A stretch of 15,879 bases of DNA, from assembly GCA_034004165.1 (NCBI GenBank), contig JAVEXI010000040.1:1-15879 (forward strand), read 5' to 3'. The DNA is from Gudongella sp034004165 (GTDB lineage: Bacteria; Bacillota; Clostridia; Tissierellales; Tissierellaceae). The position numbers and the translations under genes are program-made. Under the pieces are notes generated by a model, which was not told where the DNA came from, searched no databases, and saw only the letters and a program-made list of their open reading frames with translations. Shown here piece by piece: positions 6,443-12,829 of this stretch (the first letter of the stretch is position 1; every line of letters starts with the position of its first letter).

Positions 6443-7736
6443 AGCTCTCCTCCTCAACTGGTACTTCTAAGTACATTTTTACCCCTTCTTCATAGAAAAC
6501 ACTAAAGAATCCCCCAGCAGTTTCAACTTTCCCTCTAAGCGTTGAAAGCCCAACACCTTCTTCAATCTCAGTAATATTTGATTTTCCATTGTCTGAGATT
6601 ATCGCTTTTATTACATCTGTCCCCTTTCCAATATCTACAGTTAACTCATTTGCATTTCCGTGTTTAACAGCGTTTATCATCGCTTCTCTAACCGCACTCT
6701 CAAGAATTGGGTAGTGTCCTTCTGAATCTAGATGGTCACCTTGAAATACGATATTACATCCTAATACCTCACTGATCCTTAACAACTCACCCATAGATTC
6801 ACTAGAATCATCATACATATAATCTGTACTTAGAGCATTAGTAACACTTTCCCACATATGTGTAATTAGGCTGCTATCTTCGATATAATCTGAGTTCAAA
6901 ATATGCCTTCTGGTTGCAATAATAGTTCGTCCCAGCTCATCGTGAAGCCTGACCTTTGACTCAAGAATCTCTTCTTCATGCTTCACCCTTTCAATATTTT
7001 TTAACAAATTCTTCAACCGTAACTGATAGTCTTCCAGTTTTTGAGTGCTAATTTTTAGGCCCCGACTCAACCAGTACATCTCAGTTATATCCGTTGCAAT
7101 AGTTTCTATGTATCTGACCTCATTCCAAAAGTGATTTTCTCTGGTCACTTTCCATACGCTCCTGTCATCCAATACGAAAGTAGGATCGTCGAATTCTTTC
7201 ATTTTTACCGCACCTTTAATATCCGAAAACTCTACAATATCATCCCAGAACAAATTTGCATTTATAAAGTTCTTTCCGGTAAGGATTAAGCATATATCAA
7301 TCATTTTTGAATTTATAAGGACTGGCATTCCGTCAATCTGGGATATGCATAAGCCCCTGGGGAGTCTGTCAATTGCTTCTTTAATCGAACCATGGGTTAT
7401 TGATGTCTTATAGATTCTATTTTCACTATAAATTTCAAATAACTGCCAGACGACTGAAACCGAAATTATAATTATCTGTACGAAAAAATACCGGTTAGAA
7501 AGCAACCGTTCACTAGTTACATTAGCAATCTCATACTCAAGATTATAGTGAACCAGCATCAATACACTGAGATTAGCAAACAAAGCTATGAACAAAAGAG
7601 ATTCCCTTAGTATCACCTTTAATTCTTTCTTTCTGCTCCACTTACTGATAATAATAAATATATCCGATATCATAACTAAAAAAATTGCCATTATCATAAT
7701 AATTCTTAAAGCTGAACTTTCCATAAAAAAAGGCAT
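6435..7736 (-). CDS. Membrane sensor histidine kinase, HisKA_3 (NarX/DesK-like) type
   Basis: A 433-residue kinase. Three N-terminal membrane helices (about 10-31, 44-64, 83-101) are followed by a PAS-like region (about 116-220: RLPRGLCISQIDGMPVLINS). A coiled coil and the dimerisation helix follow, with phospho-acceptor H265 in RLHDELGRT. A complete GHKL ATPase domain comes next: N-box N355 in REAMINAVKHGNA, G1 box D382-N-G384, and G2 GVGLSTLRGKVETAGG (394-409). Everything needed for autophosphorylation is present. An upstream in-frame start adding 12 residues would overlap the preceding gene; ATG 7734-7736 after GGAAGGTG (7743-7750) is preferred. It begins one base after the pseudokinase gene ends and overlaps the regulator gene by 8 bases. 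The small extracellular loops suggest sensing within the membrane, in the cytosol, or through the partner protein. Confidence 0.93.
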   Translation of the reverse strand: MPFFMESSALRIIMIMAIFLVMISDIFIIISKWSRKKELKVILRESLLFIALFANLSVLMLVHYNLEYEIANVTSERLLSNRYFFVQIIIISVSVVWQLFEIYSENRIYKTSITHGSIKEAIDRLPRGLCISQIDGMPVLINSKMIDICLILTGKNFINANLFWDDIVEFSDIKGAVKMKEFDDPTFVLDDRSVWKVTRENHFWNEVRYIETIATDITEMYWLSRGLKISTQKLEDYQLRLKNLLKNIERVKHEEEILESKVRLHDELGRTIIATRRHILNSDYIEDSSLITHMWESVTNALSTDYMYDDSSESMGELLRISEVLGCNIVFQGDHLDSEGHYPILESAVREAMINAVKHGNANELTVDIGKGTDVIKAIISDNGKSNITEIEEGVGLSTLRGKVETAGGFFSVFYEEGVKMYLEVPVEEESYV

Positions 7737-7737
7737 A

Positions 7738-9438
7738 TTATTCACCTTCCTTTGGAATACTGATAGAAACACTAAAAATGTCTTTATCTACAAGATCACA
7801 CTTCACAACCCCATTGATTCTCTTTACTCTTTCTTCTTGCCATGTACTCCAGCTATGACTGCAGAGTTTCTTGGTGCTTTCCGCCTGTATTGTAAATATA
7901 ACTGAATCTTTCCTTTCAGTTATTACGCTGTAAATTGTCTTTAGATCTCCAAAGCTCTCTTCTATGACTGCCTCAAACAAGTCATAACATAACATTGCAA
8001 ACTCAGTATTCAAAGTATTGTCTCCAGCTATCGACATTGCTGTCTGTATACCCCAGAGCTTAAGATTATCTGCTGATTCCCTGATACAGTGTTTTAAATC
8101 ATCTCCAGTCACACTTTCATTACCCTCTGCCATAAGAATAAGATTACTACGTCTCTTTATGTACACTCCAAGAATATTTATCCTCAGTAGAATTTCTCTT
8201 TTACATTCTTCATCTGCAATTGAATATTGGTTGAGTAGTGCTTTTATCTGCTCTATCTGTCCTTTAGTTACATTGGACAATATTTTATATAGCCTGAGCC
8301 TTTCTTCCACACGAATCTGCTTAGAACGAATAGTGTATTCTTCTTTAAGTAAATCTGTGCTGTCTTTCAACTCATCCTCAATATCAGATAACTCTGCTAC
8401 CAGTCTGCTAATATCAGAGACATCGTCCTGCCAAATTGTAAATCCACCGTTTATGGGATATATATAAGCTAGTTTATCAGGACTAATTTCCACTTTGTTT
8501 TCTACAATCAACTTTCTTATGGTGCTTTCGTCTAATATGGGAGCATTATTTGCTCTGTAATGTACATTAAAGTCGTAATCTATTATTTGTGAGGCAAGTA
8601 TCGAATCTTTTAAGAGCTTATCGTAGTTGCTATTTGAGTGAAAGAGCCCTGTCTGTACACAGCTTTCCCATAGGGCCACAGTTGCAGCACAGGTCATTAC
8701 TACTATTTCAATAAACCCAGCCCTTGTTCTGGAGGGGTTTATTGAATAAAGTATTATGTATGTCAAATGTAGACCGACGACAATCATTGGAAGCCATATT
8801 CTCTTATTTGTTCCAGGCACGCGGCTTTTCCTGTAAAGATTAGCAATCATAACAACAATAATGAGTAAGACCCAGCTTATAGTTGCATAGTACAAGAAAC
8901 CATAACTGTATTTTCCACCTCGTATCTCAGTAGGAAATTTAAATGCAAAAAAATGATACTCATTGGTCATAATTCCAAAAAGTAAAATAATGGTTGGTAT
9001 AAGAAGTAGATAATATCTGGGTTTTAGTGAATAGTTTTCCCGTTCACCTAGATAAAATGAAGCCCATAATGCCAATAAGGCTATTAACAATATAGGAATA
9101 TAGTAAGAATACCACGCATATGCAGATAGGATTTCACTGCTTAGAAACACCATATATCGCATTGTTCTCATAAAGAACAAAAATACCATTAGGGCTGTAG
9201 TCACCAAAAGAAAATGTCGAATCTTTTTATGTACAATTCTCCTTCTGATGGATACTCCCCAAGTGGCTATCATTGCTATGTAAAGGAAGAATATTATTAG
9301 AAATTTTACAGTTTCCTGTCCTCTTGTAGCAAACTTGTAGAGGTGTACATAAGCAGCTGCCACCATGAGGAATAATACAGTGAAAACTTTAATCCATGCA
9401 CGTTTATGTAGTTTCATACTGTTAGTTATGCTCTGCAT
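7738..9438 (-). CDS. 7TM histidine-kinase-like membrane protein lacking catalytic residues (putative pseudokinase sensor)
   Basis: A 566-residue protein. The first 265 residues hold 7-8 membrane helices (about 15-33, 44-61, 75-90, 110-129, 141-157, 181-201, 216-233, 243-260). The motif MTNEYHFFAFKFP (157-169) is reminiscent of the N-terminal 7TM region of histidine kinases (HisKA_7TM, 'TN..H..F'). A short PAS-like stretch (DYDFNVHYRANNAPI, 287-301) and a long coiled coil (340-400) follow. Where a kinase has H-D-E-L-G this protein has RLRLYKIL (380-387), with no histidine. Aligned to the neighbouring kinase, the N-box Asn becomes E493 (EAVIEESFG), the DNG box becomes AES (519-521), and no glycine-rich lid is visible. 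It probably senses and signals by pairing with the adjacent active kinase. AAGGAGT (9448-9454) precedes the ATG. Confidence 0.8.
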   Translation of the reverse strand: MQSITNSMKLHKRAWIKVFTVLFLMVAAAYVHLYKFATRGQETVKFLIIFFLYIAMIATWGVSIRRRIVHKKIRHFLLVTTALMVFLFFMRTMRYMVFLSSEILSAYAWYSYYIPILLIALLALWASFYLGERENYSLKPRYYLLLIPTIILLFGIMTNEYHFFAFKFPTEIRGGKYSYGFLYYATISWVLLIIVVMIANLYRKSRVPGTNKRIWLPMIVVGLHLTYIILYSINPSRTRAGFIEIVVMTCAATVALWESCVQTGLFHSNSNYDKLLKDSILASQIIDYDFNVHYRANNAPILDESTIRKLIVENKVEISPDKLAYIYPINGGFTIWQDDVSDISRLVAELSDIEDELKDSTDLLKEEYTIRSKQIRVEERLRLYKILSNVTKGQIEQIKALLNQYSIADEECKREILLRINILGVYIKRRSNLILMAEGNESVTGDDLKHCIRESADNLKLWGIQTAMSIAGDNTLNTEFAMLCYDLFEAVIEESFGDLKTIYSVITERKDSVIFTIQAESTKKLCSHSWSTWQEERVKRINGVVKCDLVDKDIFSVSISIPKEGE

Positions 9439-9487
9439 TAAGCCATCACTCCTTCACTTAGTTACTATTTTAACAGAGTGCATCAAT

Positions 9488-9520
9488 AATATCCAGCCCC
9501 ATATTTCGAGGCTGGATATT
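9488..9520 (-). terminator. Rho-independent terminator downstream of the 5'-nucleotidase gene
   Basis: A perfect 11-bp stem AATATCCAGCC (9488-9498) / GGCTGGATATT (9510-9520) with an 11-base loop, immediately after the nucleotidase stop at 9521. The minus-strand tail is TATTATTG, a weak T tract, so termination may be partial and allow some read-through into the signalling operon. Confidence 0.7.
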
Positions 9521-10981
9521 TTATAAAACTGTTAGTCTCTGATTGAATTCATAGTTAAGTCTGTGATGAGAAGACAAATATTCAGTTAGGATATCCTGAG
9601 CTGATGTAGAAATTACCCTTGGTTTTTGATTTTTCTCCAGCTCTTGCATACTGAGACCAAGAAAATTTTCAACGTTTAAGAAGTGATAGTTCTGGAGACC
9701 CATCGTGTAAAATGAGTCATCCCTGACATTTGAGCCGTTAAATCCAAGCTCTATTAACTCTTTGTTTTTTCTTGAATACACCACATTAAGCCCTTCAGAA
9801 AATTGATAAAACTCTGTGGTTCCATTAAAAGAGTCATCCCTTAGGATAAACTGAACTGCCCTTCTCAATTGAGAACCATCCATTTTAATCATCTGTATAG
9901 GGTCAGTGAATGGGAATATCTCAACCAAATCGCCGTATTCGACAATAGGCCCAAGCTTATTTCCTCTTATGCTTCCCGATCCTAAAAGCATAATATCTAC
10001 ACCCAGACTACCCTTGAAAATATCAGCGAACAGGTTCCCCAATGGAGTCTGCATATTCCTCTGGGGGTGAGTCAACGCCTTATTAAATCTAGTAATAATC
10101 CTCTGATATTTTCTATCTGTAACATCTTTATACTTGTTGATGACTTCTTCCATCTGAAAATCTCTTTGAGCTGTAGTCTGGTTAATTGGCACCATCTGCC
10201 AAGTATAACTGTCTATGCAGTTTCCATCTGTATCTACATCGATATCAAACCTGCCAACGTTGTCTGTTCCCTCGCCTGCCTGTACAATAACAACTCCATT
10301 TTCGTGAATTGGTTCATCCATAAATGTGTGTGAATGGCCACCAATTATTACATCGACTCCCCATTCTGGGTCGAGCAATTTAGCAAGCTTTACGTCCTCT
10401 TCTATGCCTATATGTGTCAGCAATACTGTAAAATCTATGTCTATTGCATTATAAGTGTTACAGATTTTACCTACCTCTTCAGCAGCTTCAGAAGTATCGA
10501 TGAAGGAGCCAATCAATCCGTCTACTTTAGCCTGTTCAATTATTTGATCCGTAATTATGCCAATAAAGAGTATCTTCATGCCATCAACCAACAGTATCTT
10601 ATGCGGAGTAAAAAGTCTTGCTCCATTGGTCTTAATATAAAGGTTGGCATTAATAATTGGAAATTGAGCACATTTTTCAATAAACAAAAGATGTGCGATG
10701 CCATAATCAATCTCGTGGTTGCCAATGGTAGCAATATCAGGAGAAAGCATATTCATTATTTCGATGGTAGAAATCCCCATAAACTCCGAGTCGATTATTG
10801 ATCCCCTCAACATATCACCGGCTATGGCATATATTACGTTTTCTTCTTCCTCTCTCACCTTGCTGATATATCCTGAAAGCATGGAAACGCCACCTACGTC
10901 GAGTTCTCCAATCTCCTCAGCAAGGAAATCTCCATGAAGGTCATTGGAATGAAGGATGGTAAGCTTCTTAATATTTTTCAT
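9521..10981 (-). CDS. 5'-nucleotidase / 2',3'-cyclic phosphodiesterase-family metallophosphatase, apparently cytoplasmic
   Basis: A 486-residue two-domain enzyme of the UshA/YfkN superfamily. The N-terminal calcineurin-like domain has the two-metal motifs D14-L-H16 (HSNDLHGD), G55-D56, G87-N-H-E90, H190 (LLTH) and G214-G-H-S-H218. The C-terminal 5'-nucleotidase domain (about 300-486) contains TPLGNLFADIF, GSGSIRG and VEIFPFTDPIQMIKMDG, which shape the nucleotide pocket. Most relatives are exported, but this one starts MKNIKKLTILHSND with no hydrophobic signal peptide, C-terminal anchor or sortase motif, so it should stay in the cytosol and may act in nucleotide salvage. Start: the frame extends to a TTG at 11024-11026 without a ribosome-binding site; ATG 10979-10981 behind GGGTGAT is better, though that site is only moderate. 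Terminators lie on both sides, so it is probably monocistronic. Confidence 0.9.
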   Translation of the reverse strand: MKNIKKLTILHSNDLHGDFLAEEIGELDVGGVSMLSGYISKVREEEENVIYAIAGDMLRGSIIDSEFMGISTIEIMNMLSPDIATIGNHEIDYGIAHLLFIEKCAQFPIINANLYIKTNGARLFTPHKILLVDGMKILFIGIITDQIIEQAKVDGLIGSFIDTSEAAEEVGKICNTYNAIDIDFTVLLTHIGIEEDVKLAKLLDPEWGVDVIIGGHSHTFMDEPIHENGVVIVQAGEGTDNVGRFDIDVDTDGNCIDSYTWQMVPINQTTAQRDFQMEEVINKYKDVTDRKYQRIITRFNKALTHPQRNMQTPLGNLFADIFKGSLGVDIMLLGSGSIRGNKLGPIVEYGDLVEIFPFTDPIQMIKMDGSQLRRAVQFILRDDSFNGTTEFYQFSEGLNVVYSRKNKELIELGFNGSNVRDDSFYTMGLQNYHFLNVENFLGLSMQELEKNQKPRVISTSAQDILTEYLSSHHRLNYEFNQRLTVL

Positions 10982-11066
10982 TTTTATCACCCAGCTTTGA
11001 ATATTTATTCTGCCTTTTTGGCACAATATGTAAGGCGCTGGGCCTTTTCGATAATACTAAAGATGC

Positions 11067-11095
11067 AAAAATATGGCAACCTATTGGTTGCCATA
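11067..11095 (-). terminator. Rho-independent terminator of the small helical protein gene
   Basis: On the minus strand a 10-bp perfect stem TATGGCAACC / GGTTGCCATA (arms 11072-11081 and 11086-11095) with a 4-base loop is followed by T5 (11067-11071). It lies 21 bases after the stop of the upstream minus-strand gene. Confidence 0.88.
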
Positions 11096-11116
11096 AGCGC
11101 ACAATAAACATGCAAG

Positions 11117-11395
11117 TTAGTTGGTTTTTACCTGTTCAATCTTTTCTTTAAGTTCTGCAATAGCTGCTTCGGCTGCTCTGATAGCCTGGCAGTGCTCTAT
11201 TCCCGGACCTTCTGTATTGTCTTTTATAGTTTCAAAATAGAGTTTTCCAAGTTCGACAAAAGACTGTTGAATCTTTTTTTCTTCACCAGCTATCTCATTC
11301 TTCAGCCTTGTGACATCTGCAAATTCTTTTGCTTTATCAGCAGCGTCAACAGCTGCCCCACTAATTTTTTCACCTAGATTTTTAAGAAAAGCCAT
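11117..11395 (-). CDS. Small coiled-coil protein; resembles the N-terminal region of zinc-ribbon helical proteins but lacks the ribbon
   Basis: A 92-residue, highly charged helical protein: MAFLKNLGEKISGAAVDAAD, then KAKEFADVTRLKNEIAGEEKKIQQSF, then a short turn (KDNTEGPGIEHC) and a final coiled-coil helix (AIRAAEAAIAELKEKIEQVK). From memory it resembles the N-terminal helical part of small Bacillota proteins that begin MAFL.K...KIS, contain 'F.E..RL...I...E..I...F.E.GKLY', and end in a CxxC zinc ribbon. Here the chain stops after KIEQVKTN with no cysteine pair; only one Cys (in IEHCQA) remains. Its function is unknown. Start: ATG 11399-11401 is too close to AGGAGG (11403-11408); ATG 11393-11395, 7 bases away, is preferred. 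It is transcribed divergently from the MFS gene and has its own terminator. Confidence 0.75.
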   Translation of the reverse strand: MAFLKNLGEKISGAAVDAADKAKEFADVTRLKNEIAGEEKKIQQSFVELGKLYFETIKDNTEGPGIEHCQAIRAAEAAIAELKEKIEQVKTN

Positions 11396-11470
11396 ATACA
11401 TTCCTCCTCATCAATATGAATACCCATAAATTTAGAGTTAATTCACCACGTTAGCATGTTGCATTGAAGG

Positions 11471-11487
11471 CAGCCACCGCGGGCTGT
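11471..11487. promoter_or_regulatory. GC-rich inverted repeat in the divergent intergenic region
   Basis: CAGCC-ACCGCG-GGCTG (11471-11486) is an isolated GC-rich, partly palindromic block (containing CCGCGG) in an otherwise AT-rich gap between the divergent small-protein and MFS genes. A TTGAAG hexamer lies just before it (11464-11469), but the matching -10 (TTAAGA) is poor. It may be a regulator site; no family is recognised. The rest of the gap (11396-11535) shows only ribosome-binding sites and a small GATAG-AAT-CTATC repeat (11506-11518). Confidence 0.3.
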
Positions 11488-11535
11488 TAAGAAAGTAGCA
11501 AAAGTGATAGAATCTATCTTAGGCAGGTGATAAGT

Positions 11536-12765
11536 ATGAATATTTTTAACAAAGAATATCGCTCTACGTATATAGCTTTTTTATGGCATGGTTTTTTCCT
11601 TGCTTTGACGATGGCAACGATAGAACTAAATACTGTTCTATCCTCTTTAATATCTCTATTGACAGATAATCCTGTAGCTTTTGGCGCCATTTACTCTATA
11701 CTTCTAGGGGCTCCTCTTGTTTTCAATTTGATTTTTAGTCGCTATCTTGAGAATTTTGCATACAAGAAAAAGTTCTTATTAATCGGCATATATGTAAGAG
11801 GAGCAAGTTTTCTAGGTATGTCTTTAGTTACTCTATTCTTTGCTCAAAGCCAGCCTTTTATTTCATTACTCAGTTTTTACCTTTTAATCTTCATATTTTC
11901 AATAAGTGGAGGGCTTGCAGGCATTGCATATTCTGACATTGTAGGAAAGCTATTGCCTCCAGGAAAACGTGGTGAACTATATGCTGCAATTCAGTTAGTT
12001 AGTGGTTTGGCTGCACTTGGCGGAGGTTTCTTAATAGCTTGGCTTTTTAAACCGGGAGTATGGTCATTCCCAGCAAATTATGCTATTAGTTTTTTCATAG
12101 GGTTCTTAGGCCTTATTCTTGGAGCACTTGGATTTTGGATGGTTAAGGAACCAGAAACAACTATTAAATCAGTTCCCGATGGCGATAAAAAAGAAGGGCT
12201 ATTAAATGAAGTCTTTGTAACTTTGCGGAAAGACAAGACTCTCAGAAGATTTATTATAATAGAAAATATCACAGGATTCAGCCTGATGATTCTTCCATTT
12301 TATTTGATTTTTGTAAAAGAAGCTTTTTCAAACTATGAAATGTATTTAGGGGCTTTTGTAATATCGCAAATCATTGGAAAGATTAGTTCAAACTTTTTAT
12401 GGGCCTATATCACCAGCCGATTTGGTCCAGAAAAGGTTATGCAAGTCTGTATTTTGATAGGATCTCTGATTCCGTTAATTGCCATGGTCATAAGACCATT
12501 GGGACCATCATGGTATATCCTGGTATTTCTTCTCATAGGGTTTATTTCAAGTGGAAGAAGTGTTGGATTTGAGCCCTATCTGCTGGATATTTCCCCAGAT
12601 GAAAATAGAACCTTGTACTTGGGTATCCGCGGTTCTCTTAACATATTTGTAGTACTTTTGCCTTTACTTGGTGGATTATTTATAAAGTGGTTAGGATTTT
12701 ATATTACTTTTTCCCTAGTTTCTATCGTAATGTTGACGACATTCTTTATACTGTGGAGAAAGTAA
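11536..12765 (+). CDS. Major facilitator superfamily transporter
   Basis: A 409-residue integral membrane protein with about 12 hydrophobic helices in two halves, separated by a polar loop at about 195-225 (KEPETTIKSVPDGDKKEGLL). The N-half shows the MFS arrangement of paired helices with a basic cytoplasmic loop 2-3 (ENFAYKKKF) and a charged SDIVGKLLPPGKRGE turn between helices 4 and 5; the C-half repeats it, with RFGPEKV between helices 8 and 9. It would move a small solute using an ion gradient, possibly as an efflux pump; the substrate cannot be told. Start: a GTG at 11527-11529 lies within the AGGTGA ribosome-binding site (11525-11530), so ATG 11536-11538, which begins MNIFNKEYRSTY, is preferred. 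It is a single-gene unit, convergent with the large surface protein gene. Confidence 0.88.
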   Translation: MNIFNKEYRSTYIAFLWHGFFLALTMATIELNTVLSSLISLLTDNPVAFGAIYSILLGAPLVFNLIFSRYLENFAYKKKFLLIGIYVRGASFLGMSLVTLFFAQSQPFISLLSFYLLIFIFSISGGLAGIAYSDIVGKLLPPGKRGELYAAIQLVSGLAALGGGFLIAWLFKPGVWSFPANYAISFFIGFLGLILGALGFWMVKEPETTIKSVPDGDKKEGLLNEVFVTLRKDKTLRRFIIIENITGFSLMILPFYLIFVKEAFSNYEMYLGAFVISQIIGKISSNFLWAYITSRFGPEKVMQVCILIGSLIPLIAMVIRPLGPSWYILVFLLIGFISSGRSVGFEPYLLDISPDENRTLYLGIRGSLNIFVVLLPLLGGLFIKWLGFYITFSLVSIVMLTTFFILWRK

Positions 12766-12798
12766 CAGCCCCCTCAAGATCGCTCCTGAGAAGGGCTG
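12766..12798. terminator. Imperfect GC-rich hairpin between convergent MFS and surface-protein genes
   Basis: CAGCCC (12766-12771) pairs with GGGCTG (12793-12798), and CTCA (12773-12776) with TGAG (12787-12790), with a C/AA internal bulge and a 10-base loop. It begins immediately after the MFS stop codon. Neither strand has a good T run (plus continues G-rich, minus continues GTTACTTTC), so it is a weak or bidirectional terminator at best. Confidence 0.45.
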
Positions 12799-12829
12799 GG
12801 GTTGTGGTGTGTTGGGTTAGGGTTTGGGG
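12793..12829 (+). other. G-rich tract with potential to form a G-quadruplex
   Basis: Five runs of three or more G occur within 37 bases (12793-12795, 12798-12801, 12814-12816, 12820-12822, 12826-12829), the last three separated by TTA and TTT. Four runs are enough for a G-quadruplex on the plus strand. The tract ends at the base before the stop codon (12830) of the minus-strand surface protein gene, and is the most strand-asymmetric stretch in the window. Confidence 0.5.

Noticed and set aside
7737..7772. Longer N-terminus for the active kinase (12 extra residues starting MFLSVFQRK)
   Set aside because: It would overlap the end of the preceding gene, and the ribosome-binding site GGAAGGTG fits the internal ATG at 7736.
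8018..8467. Plus-strand 149-codon frame opposite the pseudokinase
   Set aside because: It is serine/leucine-rich antisense translation without a ribosome-binding site, and the minus-strand gene is contiguous and tightly packed in its operon.
9439..9448. Possible three-codon leader (ATG GCT TAA) overlapping the pseudokinase start
   Set aside because: The ribosome-binding site would be only about 2 bases from this ATG, too close for efficient initiation; the downstream ATG has the normal spacing.
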